From assembly GCF_901709675.1 (NCBI RefSeq), contig NC_051101.1, positions 11,986,501 through 12,050,500 on the forward strand: 64,000 nucleotides of DNA, given 5' to 3'. A model generated the notes under the pieces. The model did no database searches. It was not told the origin of the DNA and worked only from the letters and a program-made list of their open reading frames with translations. This document shows, in pieces, positions 17,544 to 29,300 of this stretch. This stretch comes from Syngnathus acus (Eukaryota; Chordata; Actinopteri; Syngnathiformes; Syngnathidae). Position 1 is the stretch's first letter. Every line of letters starts with the position of its first letter. Both the position numbers and the translations under genes were made by a program.

Positions 17544-18600
17544 AGACAAGAAAGTTCAAAGATGATCAAATAGTCGTTTGAAGATCCATCAACTCCGAAA
17601 GTCTTATGGCCTTATTCAGAAAGGTGCTGTACATCACTCTGAATACCAGACGAGACGCTCTTTCCATTCGGCTGCGGCCTTCCCCAGTGGAAAAATACTG
17701 GCGACTGACATTCAACATAACGGATTACAATATGCTAAAGACCCTTTTGTACATTATCGTTCGACATAAGGGGTTGGCAGGGTAAACAGTGATTTAAAAA
17801 ATAATATTTTGTCTTCCATGTAAAAAGAAAATGAAAAAAGACTTGACCATGCATATTTAGCTGAGTGTGATTTTATTTTGGGCAATTCTACCCGCCCTCC
17901 GCCACCAATGTATTTGCCAGCATCCATAATATGAATGCTTGTATTCTCTATGGCTGGCCCCTTGGAAACACGGTGTGGCGTTCGTGCATGTTTTGCGACC
18001 CCCACAAACATCAGACACAGTAAATATATCTTGTGAAATGTTTTCATTTGCATGGGTTGACACTTTCCCACCCCCTTGTCCACACAAAACGTACAGGAAG
18101 TGTTCAAAGTGTGTCTAATATAAAGTGTTGCAAACAAAATATGCATACGCAGCACACCCCGTTTGGTGTGCAATATGTCCTTGTGCACCAAGCATATCTG
18201 ATTGTGGCTTTTTCGGGCGGATCCTGTAAGATAAAGATGTGTTAGATGCACTGAGACTCAGATGAAATGAGGCTCTTGTAATAAATGTACATATTTACAA
18301 GGACACTAGGGCTCAGACCGATGGCATCAGACTGATTTTTTTTTTCCTGCAAAATGTACCGAAGTGAAAATGATGGTATCAGCAATGGTGCATTTTGTAT
18401 CCACACATAAGAAACATATTTTCAAAATGTACATGTACTGGCTACACACATACAAGCACTCTCCACGAGGCGTGTTTCTACCTCCTCCTGTCTTGCATTA
18501 TTATTGCATTATGTCTTGCATTATTTATTTCAAGAAATGCTGTATGGCAGGCTTTGCAATACAATCTTAAAACCTGAATAAATTGTATGTATATATGACA
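17544..18600 (+). other. entrep3 3' UTR with poly(A) signal
   Basis: The non-coding tail continues from the stop to an AATAAA at 18577-18582. The short opposite-strand open frames in it lack any recognisable homology. Confidence 0.65.
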
Positions 18601-18799
18601 CCTATTTATTGGTTCTACATGTAAACTGCGGTTGGTGAATTTGTGTCTTTAAATATGGCGAGGTATTAAGTGAAGAAAAATATTCGACGTTGCAGAATCA
18701 TAAAAAAAAACAAGATATTTAACGCGTGTATTACTTTCTTTCTTCATGCTTTAGTGTTTTTTTTTTTTACTTCTATTGGTCTCTAAGTAAAAATAATAA

Positions 18800-19153
18800 A
18801 GGGTCGCCCATTGGTTCACAGTATCCCCACTCCACTTGAAACCCCTCCCACTTTTGAATTCCATTGGCCAGTCTGTGAAAAAGCCTATCCTGGTTCGATA
18901 CAAGTGGCCAATGAGAACGCAGAGTGTCAAATCGAGTCTTCTTAATCTCCGCCCATAACTCCAAGGCGCAAGGAGTGATGGGAAATTTAGTTTTGCAGCT
19001 TTCTAATAAAACAGGCGTTATCTCAATGGGAACTACAATCTGCACATCCTGGTTTCAAGAGACATTCACGGTCCTCGGTTTGATTTCAATTCGAAAATCC
19101 ATCGGGGCGTAACTTTGCGTTGATACAGTTTAGGAGACGACGACAACACAAGT
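18800..19153 (+). promoter_or_regulatory. fdps promoter: three CCAAT boxes and an SRE-like site
   Basis: Three NF-Y-type boxes are visible: inverted ATTGG at 18810-18814 and 18863-18867, and forward CCAAT at 18908-18912. Between the first two lies ATCCCCAC (18823-18830), which resembles half of a sterol response element. FDPS is a known SREBP target whose mammalian promoter pairs NF-Y with an SRE, so this arrangement fits. Factor binding is inferred. Confidence 0.55.
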
Positions 19154-21485
19154 ATGGTACGTAAAGAACGTGTGTAATGTATAAAAGTTTTTTTCTTTAT
19201 TAACGATGAACACCGGTCGCTTGCTGATCGGCAGTTTAAAGGTAAACGATTCCAGTTAACGTCAGCCAACGCTACTTGTTAAGACAAGAGAAGCTGCTAG
19301 CTAATAATAGCAATTCAGTTTAATCCTTGCTCTTGTTGTTCACCTTAAGCTCACTAACTTCACGCAGCGCACCACTTGCTCGCGTTAAAATAAGTAATGT
19401 CAAAGGCCTAGTTTTGCAAGTCATTGGAAAGGAAGGACACTCGGACCGTTTTTTGGGATGAGACACCTTTTCCGATTGCCCGTCCCGAAAATGGTTCGCA
19501 TCATGCGGCCAGTCGGGACGTCGCTTAAAGTACAACATCGGGTATCACTGCTGTCGTCTCTCCAGGGAGACAACATCTGCAATGGGTCCCATAGCAAGAA
19601 GGCTCTACTCTCGGACCCGGGGCTGTTCGAAGCCCAGTTCGAAGAGCTAGTACGGGAGCTGACGGAGCAGGACCTCACCGACCCTGTACTGCTCGATGCC
19701 ATGAACCGGCTCAGAGAGGTGACTTGACGGCTACAGTCTCACTGACGATGCCACGTCTAGTGAGTAAGAATACTAATATGTATGGTTGTGTTGGTGGTTT
19801 AGGTTTTGCTCTATAATGCCCCGGGAGGCAAAAGGAATCGCGGCCTGTCTGTGATTGGCTCCTTGCGCGAGCTCCTCCCACCGAGTCGGCTCACGCAGGA
19901 CGACGTGCAGCGCGCTCTGGTGGTCGGATGGTGTATTGAATTGGTAAGTTGGTGGCCCAAATCTCGAAGTCATCGATGAGCAAAACTTTTGTGTGGCTCC
20001 CCAAAACTCCCTGGTGCTCATAAGACCGTAAAAATGTTTTTAACCACATTAATCTGATAATTTTTGTGGCACCTGATGTGTCACACTGCCTTAACACCTT
20101 TTCGCTCTGCGGGTGTTTTTAGCTTCAAGCCTTCTTCCTTGTCGCCGATGACATTATGGATGCGTCTGTGACCCGCAGAGGACAGCCCTGCTGGTACAAG
20201 AAGGTGAAGCTTGATCCATTTGGAAAAACATTTTTTATTGGAGAGTATCCTCCATTTTATTGTATGACTCCTGTTTTTAATTATTTCTGAAGGACGGCAT
20301 TGGTTTGGATGCCATCAACGATTCCTTCCTCTTGGAGGGCTCCATTTACAGACTTCTCCGCAGGCACTGCAGAAACCAGCCCTACTATGTCCACCTGCTA
20401 GAGCTATTCAATGAGGTACTACTTTATTTCAAGGTTGTATTTTTGTAATGTACTAAATTCAAGGGTAGCACGGCAGGCTAGTGGTTAGCACAAATGCCTC
20501 GCGAGTCAAAAGCTCCTGGGTTTAAACTCTTGTTTGTATGTTGTAGGTGCTCTATAAGTAAAGTTGTGATCGCTTTTTATTATTGCAGACCTCCTTCCAG
20601 ACAGAACTGGGCCAAGCTCTGGACCTCATGACAGCGCCCCCTGGTCACATTGACCTCAACAGATTCACCATCGAGAGGCAAGTAGACGACAGAGGGAATA
20701 AAATCCCTCCGCCACTATTCCCTGAAATAATCCAATTTCACTTAATTGGTCTGAATTAAAATTTCACCTTGTCATGATAAATGTTGTGAAACACTTTCAG
20801 GTATAAAGCTATTGTGAAATATAAGACTGCCTTCTACTCCTTCTACCTCCCGGTGGCAGCAGCGATGTACATGGTGAGCAAGGCAGTCATTGAGCCCCCA
20901 GTTAATAGAACTCTTCCTGAAACATCTCTATCGCATTTTTATAGGCTGGAATCAATGATGAAGAGGAGCATAAAAATGCCAAACTAATTTTACTGGAGAT
21001 GGGTGAATTTTTCCAAATACAAGTGAGTAATTATTGGATTTTTTTTTTTTGGGACAGAGACAAACAATGTGCTTGTGTTGCAGGACGACTACCTGGACTG
21101 TTATGGAGACCCCGCTGTGACAGGAAAGGTCGGCACGGATATCCAAGATAACAAGTGCAGTTGGCTTGTCGTCAGGGCGATGGAGGTCATGACCCCTGAA
21201 CAGAGAACAGAGTTAGAGGTGGGTTTCAGTTCAGCAATCTCCCTGACTCGATTGGCTAAAAGTGGCATTCGTTGTGTCCCTCAGGCGTGTTACGGGCGGC
21301 ATGACGACGCCAGCGTGGGAAAGGTCAAAGCGTTGTACGACGCCCTGCAGATGCCGAGCCTCTACCGCAAGTACGAAGACGAGAGCTACCAGCGCTTGCA
21401 GAAACTCATCGCTTGTCACGCTCAGAACCTTCCTCATGCCGTGTTCCTCAATTTTGCCAAGAAGATCTACAAGAGGAACAAGTGA
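19154..21485 (+). CDS. fdps: Farnesyl diphosphate synthase (FDPS)
   Basis: FDPS condenses DMAPP/GPP with IPP to farnesyl diphosphate, the branch point to sterols, dolichol and prenyl groups. The preferred model is ATG 19154-19156 spliced to 19566-19718, then 19803-19943, 20123-20203, 20293-20415, 20589-20677, 20801-20873, 20945-21022, 21084-21218 and 21285-21485. It gives 358 residues, close to the 353-residue human short form. The first Asp-rich motif DDIMD is at 108-112, preceded by the two Phe that limit product length. The second is DDYLD at 248-252. The fifth intron here (20678-20800) has a GC-AG donor (AG|GCAAGT). An alternative start at 19458 is listed separately. Poly(A) signal AATAAA is at 21726-21731. 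Confidence 0.95.
19458..19718 (+). CDS. fdps: Alternative N-terminal exon of fdps (possible mitochondrial form)
   Basis: An ATG at 19458 opens a frame that runs without a stop across the acceptor used by the short form (exon start 19566) and continues in frame into FDPS. The extra 36 residues are rich in Arg, Lys and hydrophobics and almost free of acids (start [18 protein letters not shown]), as expected of a mitochondrial presequence. Vertebrate FDPS is known to have a longer mitochondrial form. Whether this sequence acts as an alternative first exon or is just intron is inference; a strong acceptor (GTCTCTCCAG) lies inside it. Confidence 0.5.
20463..20540 (+). repeat. tRNA-derived SINE fragment
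   Basis: A segment in an fdps intron contains TAGTGGTTAGCAC followed by a degenerate box-B-like CTGGGTTTAAACTC, the layout of the tRNA-derived head of a common teleost SINE. Only the head is recognisable; no tail or target duplication was found. Confidence 0.5.
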
Positions 21486-21979
21486 ATGGGACAATGATAA
21501 ACCATAGTGGCAGTGGTTTAAATGAACGATTTCGCTTCTAATCATTGTAGCATCGCCAAGTCATTCTCTTCTGGATAGTTAAAAATTCATCTGTGATTTG
21601 AAGATGCATGAATTTTGCGATACAATGTATAACGAGAGCTGCACTTTGAGGCAGACCAGCTGTCTATATTTTTATATCTGCTGCTGTAAGTATAGCCTGC
21701 CCAGGACTTGGCGTTTATTGCCTTTAATAAATATCAAATGTACAGATATATTATTATGGTGTTTTTTTGTTTTTTTTAACGTGTCCCAAAATGAACTCTC
21801 ATCCACCATTTTTTTATTTGGATCACCTATCCAAGCTTGACTTTTATCTATAGACTCAAACTGTCAAGTCGCTGCAATTCAGTTCCATTAAAAGCCAGCA
21901 GGGGGTTAAGTTCGAAAGTAATTATCTCCAACAGAACGAGATGAATGAGATGTTATGACAAGCCAAGAGGTGGGGTCAG

Positions 21980-22194
21980 CGTCTGGCAAGGTTGGTACTG
22001 CTTGGTGCTAGTGCCGAGTCGACGGACCGCTACGCCCTTGCGGGAGTCACGTGACACACCGGGGAGAGCAGTACCGACCACGTGACCGAGCGCCCTCCCT
22101 TTTCCCCTCGCATCATCTTTCGGTCGTATCGGTCCGCGGTGGCTCGCCAGGAGACTGATGCTCTTCACGTCCGGGAAAAGACGAAACGCCCGAG
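21980..22194 (+). promoter_or_regulatory. rusc1 promoter with two CLEAR-type E-boxes
   Basis: A GC-rich stretch before the first rusc1 exon carries a perfect GTCACGTGAC at 22046-22055 and a second CACGTGAC E-box at about 22079-22086. Both match the TFEB/TFE3 CLEAR or USF consensus. The preceding ~240 bases after the fdps poly(A) signal hold nothing recognisable. TFEB control is inferred. Confidence 0.5.
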
Positions 22195-22215
22195 ATGGAC
22201 GCCTTCTGCTTTGAC
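22195..22215 (+). other. rusc1 leader exon encoding a probable uORF
   Basis: ATG at 22195 begins MDAFCFD, followed directly by a strong donor (GAC|GTGAGT). Spliced to the acceptor at 23369/23370 it would read out of frame with the main rusc1 ATG and stop after about 20 codons, making an overlapping upstream ORF. It could instead start an isoform through an exon I did not find. Confidence 0.4.
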
Positions 22216-23370
22216 GTGAGTCGTCATTTAAATCGTTTTTATTCTGTATACAAGTGCATGTGAAATAACAGGACGGTCGCTTGAATCCTCACTGTAACAC
22301 AGCTACCGATTTAAAACGATCGCTTGACATCATTTTTAGGTCAGAATACAAATGCAGTAGGGGTTATTTGAGAGTGTAGTGGGAATATGTGCCCAAAACA
22401 AGCGGATGGGCCTTCATAGTAGGGCGATGCGGATGGTACCCCCACCTCCCACCGCCCCTTCCTCCCTCCTCTTCCTCCTCCCAGTCTCCATCATGTCTAT
22501 AGGATCAATAAATGCAGGCTCAATACCGTACACGTAAGCAGAGTCAAATTACATGTCCTATTTTCCAAGGAGCTTGATTTTTTTTTTTTTTCTCGTCTCG
22601 ACGTGGCCAATCAAGAATGAGGCGAGTGTGATTTACATTGCAGTGACGTGAAAGGGCACAGTGCAGCAATGAGCAATAGGCTTCCTCTCATGCAGCCTCA
22701 CTCCTGCTGCCTGATTATTTCATGCTCCACTTAAATCAGCTCTTCCCTAGCTTTAAGGGATGCTTTTGTTTCCTTTCAAAAAAAAAAAAAAATCATATTC
22801 ATTATGAGCTGGTGAGGGTGGATGCACAGATGGAGGCAGGCAACAACAGCAGTGAGCAGGCTGAACAGATGATGATGGTGGTGGCAATATAAGTAAAAGT
22901 GTATAAATTGGATTATAGTTGAAATTAACTTTTTATAACATTAATTACGGTAACATTTTAACTCAATTGATCAATCAATGATGATTCAAATGGCCCATGA
23001 GTGATGAGGACTCTAGAAAATATATTTTTTAATTTGCAGCGGTCATTTTACGTGACTAAAATAATTGAACTAGGTCTCATTTCTTTTTTAAAATTACATG
23101 GATCAAAAATTCTTGCAGGCTGTATATGACTCAAGCTGAAAAGTTGCCCACCTCTGCTACAGACGATTGCTTTAATTTAAAAAATGATGCAAAAAATAAG
23201 TCATATATTGCTCATCATGAATATTCACTATGTGTTTCCTTTGATGTTTCAGGGATTAGGAAGTCATTCCAACATGTGATCGTCACGCCGCGGCAAAATT
23301 TGGCTTGGCCCAGCGTTTGTTACGATAAAACCAAAATATCTTATTCCAAAAAAAAAATCCAATTATCAGA

Positions 23371-26300
23371 ATGCAATCCTCCGCTCAGCCCGGCAAGCCG
23401 CGGCGTTTTGACGTCAGCAGGCGGACCACGACCTACATGGGACCAAAGTCTCGCGGTGCTCAGAAGGAGGATAAAAACATGAACACCGTCACCTCGTCCT
23501 CCCCCAGGCGGGTCACGAAAGCTCCCGTCGTTGCCCCCAGGACCAGGCCGACGGCGCCGCCGCCTCGGGTTCCGCTTAGCCAAAGCAGGTTTGGTGCAAA
23601 ACAAAGCTCCGTCTCCTTTAAATCCGCAAAACCCAAACCCAAAAGTGTTCGCACGGGGGCGGCAGCGAACAAAATGTCGCCTCCTCTTCCTCCGGCTCCT
23701 TCCGTTCTCCCTCTCGACCCAAACTGCAACGAGCCCAGCCTGCCTTGCTTGTGCTGCGACGGCCGCTCGCCGCAGGACAGCAACAGTATGTTCAACCATA
23801 ACCACAACAACAACAACACCGTTTCTCTCCGGCACCAACTGCAGCTTCCCCCGCCGCTGCCGCTCGTGGTACCCCAGAGGAAAAATGAGGAACGGTCCCC
23901 CTCTGGAGAGAAACCGCAGCCTCCTCCCCAACCTGAAGAAGAAGCCGCTCTGGATGACAAGAAAGACGTCAAATCCGAGGAAGAGGACGACGAAAGCAGC
24001 AGCGGAGACATCGATATCGACGACGAGGATGACGGCGACCGCGACGATGAGGACGACGACGACACCCTGGTGCCCTCGTGCTGCGACTGCCCTCCCTCCC
24101 TGCTGGAGTTCTCGCTCTCCTCCTCCACCTCTTCTTCGTCCACTTCCATTAGCTCCTGCTCCGATCTGGAGTCCGACTGTGCCGATCAATACGCTCCTGA
24201 ACAGCAAGATCTGGTATCGGCGTCAATCAAAGAGTCTTCTCCGCAATGCCAGGCGCCAGCACGTTCGCTCCCTTCCTTACCAATCAGTCGCTGTCCCCTA
24301 ACCTCTCACACGCCCGTTTCATCCCCAGATGAAGGTTACCCCTCAGCTCTGGACACGCCTTCTCCAGACTACTTGGGTGTTAAAGATGATCCCCAAGTCA
24401 CCAAGTTGGGTTTGCTGGACTTTCTGGAATCGGTGGGCGAGTTTGGGAAAATGGAGCGTTTCAGTCAGGTGATCCAGGTGGCCCGTTGGGATTTGGAGGG
24501 CGAGCAGAATTGGGATGTCTTGAGAGATCGCTTGGACCACTTGGATCGCTTGGAGAAGGTCAACAGGGAAATCAAACTGGCCTACGTTGCCAGACTCCAT
24601 GAGAAGGGGTTTGATCTGGGGGATCTGGAGGAGCAGAACCTCTCTGACGTCATGGATGAAATGGGCAACGTCGACATGGGGTGGAAGCTCTACAAAAGCG
24701 GCGGAGGGTTCATGGGAGAATCTCAGGAGTTCTCAGACGCCGGCGTGGACTTGACGGCTCCGTCGGACAGCGACGATCCTCCCGCTCCGGACTCCCTCAC
24801 CCCCTCCCCCGCGGAGCCGCCTCCTCGACCCCCGAAACCTCCGGCCCGTCACGCCAGCGTCAACTCCGACCTCCACACCTACATCAACATCAGCCGGGAG
24901 ACCACCTCCATGGCCGTGTCCACCTCGCCCACCTTGTCCACCTTCTCGCCCAACTCTTCCTCTCCCACGTTCAGCACCTTTCGCTGCGAGAAACCTTTGC
25001 CCCCGTCCCCGCCGTCCATCCCTCCCCTCCCTGCCTCCAAACCTGTGCAGTACCTGACTCTTTACACCGCCTCCTCTCCATCCATCCCCACCCCGACCCC
25101 TCCTATTCCTCCACCTCGGAGGAGACACCTGGCCAGGAAGGAGGCCCAACGCCTCGCCGCCCTACAAACAGAACAGGAAAAGACGCCGCTGTCTCTCCCG
25201 CCTCCGACCACACGCCCGCCGCCTTTGCCTCCTCCCCCGGCTATATCCTCCTCCCTGCCCCCTCCAGGTATCCCCCCACCACCGCCGCCGGCGCTGCCTC
25301 CTCCTCCTTCCTTCCATGCTCTGGATGTGGAGATCCGCAAGTTGCTGATGCTCGCGGGGTTGACCCAGGCTGAGCTCCTCAAACTGAGCCCAGAATTGGG
25401 TGACTGCGTCGGGGTGTTAGAGGAGGAAGATGTGGGGATTTGTTTAGCCGAAGAGTTCAGGGACTGTGATCCCGAAATGGTGGAAAAAGACAAATGGAGT
25501 AGCAGAGGGAAGTCAGCTGGGGACGGAAGGGCAGACATTCCCAGGGTGGGGAAGTCAGTGGAGGGCAAAGGGGTCCAGAGAACCACCTCGTTCTCCGAGA
25601 TGGCTCGAAGGCGGAAGAAAAGCAGCATTTTGATGTCAGACACTTACTACAGCACCACTTTAAGTCACACGCAGGACACAAAAGCAAAAAACATGAGCTT
25701 TGAGTCCCGCAATTATCCAGGTGAGGCGCTCGATTCACCTCCCCCTCCTCCTCCACCTCGACCTTTACCACCAGTCCCACCAAGCGTGCCGCCCCTTAGG
25801 GTCAGCACACTCCTGGCTAACTCGGCACAGCCCGAGCGCTTCGATTGGCTGATCGCGTTCACACCCGAGTCCGACATTCCGCTGCAACCCACTCAACTAA
25901 GAAAATTTCCTGTCGAATCGGCAAAGAAGAACTCCCCGGTTCCAAAGGTCACCAGCTTCAAAGAGTTGCGTTACCGCAACAAAAGCAGCGCCCCTACGAC
26001 TAAAGTGATCACCGACCCGGACCCCGATCCCTCGGTCATCACCCCAGACCCCGACATACTCTATAACCTGAAGTGGAGACGGGAGAAGGAGGGCAGCGGA
26101 GGCAGTCAGTGGGAGTACACCTCTCAGGCCCAGGCCCTGTTCATGCAACCGCCCCCGGCGCTCACCTCCATGGCGGCCCTGAAGGAGATGCTGCAGAGGG
26201 TGGACGAGGAAAGCGCGAGAGGTGACAAGCTCGGCTGTTCGCTCAGCGACAGCAGCCTGTGGACAACCGGCAGAGAGTGGGAGCGCCAAGATGTGACGGT

Positions 26301-29300
26301 GAGGAAGGCGGACAAGGAGAGGCGGGAAGAAGAGGCGGAGGTGAGAGGCCAAGCCGACGGAGGGAGGACACTTGAGTCAAGAAGCATTGGTGAGAGGCCA
26401 TTCTTATTTTCCAATCTTATATGTGACAAATGCACTCACAGTGCCATATAATTTAATGTAACAGTTATGGACACAATGGAGAGAACACGAGTGGCAAGAT
26501 GGAGGATGAGCATGAGTCACACAACGCTTACAGATAATGAGAGGACAAACTGGGAGGGATGACTGTGTGCGTGTGAGTGCGTGTGTGTCTATGTGAAAGG
26601 GAGATGGATACTGGGGGTAATATGAGGAGAAGGTTGGAAAGTCTCCAGCAAGCGTTATCAGAGTGTGATGTCATCATTGCCTCATTCAATTATTTATTGC
26701 CTCTCCTTGGTAAGCAAGGGAGAAGGTGGACAGTCCTCTGGTGAGCTCACCAGGGTTTTTTGTAACCTCCCTTTTAAATATAAATCTGTGTTATCTCGTT
26801 TGCTGTCTTTTAGTTTAGTTTGAATCCATCACTTTTGGTGGACCGCTTCCAGCGTACCCTGTCTCCCACTCTGGGATCGGGTTACTTATCTCATAAAGTG
26901 CTGCAGGAGAAACTATAAAGCTCGTCGAGATAAAACATGATTTAATTCGTTTCAGTCCAATTATTCTAACGTTTACAGAAATGATATGCAAAATTCGCGA
27001 GTCATTTAACTTGAGAATGTAATGATTAAGGCTAATTTGCAGAATGGTCCGTTTAATGTGACGTTTTAAGTGTGTACACCTTTAAGATTTGTACGGGGCG
27101 GGGCTTAGAAGCTCAACCAATTACTGACAACCTTCTTCCAAAACAGGAAGTGCTGCGTGTTTACTTCCAACCTGAGTCGAAACGTGATATCTGTTGATCA
27201 TCTTGTTCTTACTTTTAGTCTCAGTAGTTATTGAGTGGAATTTAACGATCGAATCAAGGTAGTTTTCACTCGATTGAGCGGTGTACTATTAAGACGGAAT
27301 AGGCTCGAGGTCATTGCTATCTAACATCTGACCCAGCGTGTGCGTTTGGGGCATGTAGGAAATCTAAATGCCCGTCCTTCCACAGGGAGAAAGAGCAGGT
27401 AACATTAATGAAACATGGTTTCACTTTTATTTTTGTGTCATCTCTTGTCGTGTCCTGCCAGCTAGAATCCAATAGTACTGCTTTTCATGAATCACTCAAA
27501 GTGTTGAAATGATCTTTTACTTCATGTATGTCTTTTTGACTGTGATACACTCCTGTGTGCATTTTTCTCTCAACAGACACTAACATTCTCTGCATCTCTC
27601 TCCTTCCTGTTTACCATTTTGTTTTACCTCTTTTCCCATTCTTATGTCTCCATTGTTTGTCCACGCTGCTCCTGCATTACTCTGCTTATGCCTCCCGCAG
27701 TTTCCTCTCCCCCACTGTCCCTTACCCAGCCCCCCCAGCCTTACTTCCTCCACGCTGCCCCTACTTCCCATCCAGAGGGCCACATTCATATAAATTCCAG
27801 ACCGCACGCCCACGTCGGCCGAGAGTCCTCAGACACGCTCGGAGACCCGAAGTGGGCTCATGCTGACGCTGTGTTTCGCAACCAATCCAGGGCTGATTTT
27901 GTTTCTCCCAACCGTGGGAAGGAATTAAAGCAAAATACAGCAAAGCAATTTCCCAATGGTTGCAGAATTGATGACACGCCGGGCTCTCGCTGTAATTTGG
28001 ACTCTCTCTACTGCGGCGACAAGCCGAGCATTGCAGACATCCGTACAGCGGATGTTCCTGAATGCACCACCCCGTATAAAAACATCGACGTCATGATGAC
28101 GCATTCACGTGGCCCACAAAAACCAGCAGACCGTAACGCTAACAACACCAGGATGTCCAAAGAGCTGCCCCCTCTGCCCACCTATTACCTGCACCGCTCC
28201 AAGCTTTGCCCACTGCACGGGGGCTCTCCTCCTCGCCTCTCCCCCATCGGAGCCCTCTCGCCTCCTCAGCGCCCGGGACCGCTCCCTCCCGGCGCGGTGG
28301 GCTCCGGCCTCAACTCTCCTCTTTTCCCCCGCTCGCACACTCTTCCTACCCTTGCCGCCCCCATCTACTACCCGCACCTGTATCCCACAATACCCCTCTG
28401 TGCTCCCCCTCTGCCCCCAAAACTCTACCAGGGTTCCCGACAGCCACGCGTGGCCAGTAAGCTCTTTCTTTCTCTTCTTCCTCTCTCTACTGTATTGTCG
28501 TTACTCCCCACTGTCATGATTGGAATCGTAAATCAATGTTAAAGAATATCATGCTGCGTGTTCTTTTTAAAGCTGCCAAAAATAAGCTTGCTTGGGGTGA
28601 CATCTGCTTCTGTCACATTGGGCTCTTGTCACTGCCTGTCCGTCTGTCCGTCCTTGTGTGGCTGGTTTGTTATTTTAGACTCTTGAGTTGTGTCTTCAAG
28701 CGAACACAGGCAAGACAATCTTTGTTTTCCGACGTTCACGGATTGTTTTGTATCCGTTTTACGTAGACTAATATGGACGAAGAACCATAAAATGGCCCAA
28801 TCGCTGCCGTATGCTAGGCTATGACTCACTCCTCCTTCAAATCATCTGCTTTGTCCTGCCTCATCACCGATGTCACCTATTAACATTTTTTTAGTTAAGC
28901 TATATCTCTCCGCCATGGCTTCTCTTGCGCTTGTTAATATCAGTTTTTATTCCTCTAAGTCATCCCTCTTTTTTATTTATTTGTTTTACTGCTTCCGCTG
29001 CCAGCTGTTCGCAGTGTGTCGTTCGCCGGAGCAGTGCAGAGAGGCGACGCGTCCTGGATGGGCGAAGAAATGCCGCATCCAATGAGAGGACAGCGGCTCT
29101 CCTCTCTGCACCTGCTGGAAAAGAGAGGTATTGCAGCTGCACTTTTTTTTTAATGCGTTTTGTCTCTTTGCTTTAACCGCGCAACTGTTATTTTTCCTCC
29201 AGCTCTCGTCAGTGCGGTCAGCGTGGCGGTCGAAGCCGTCTTGGCCCAGTTCAGTTCTTCTCGCACGGTGGTTCAAAAGGTTAGTCACTTTGCCGTGTTG

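Noticed and set aside
23341-26435. Long minus-strand open frames (up to 288 residues) opposite the giant rusc1 exon
   Set aside because: They are low-complexity shadows of the Pro/Ser/Asp-rich coding strand (Gly, Arg and Val runs), with no homology or splice support.
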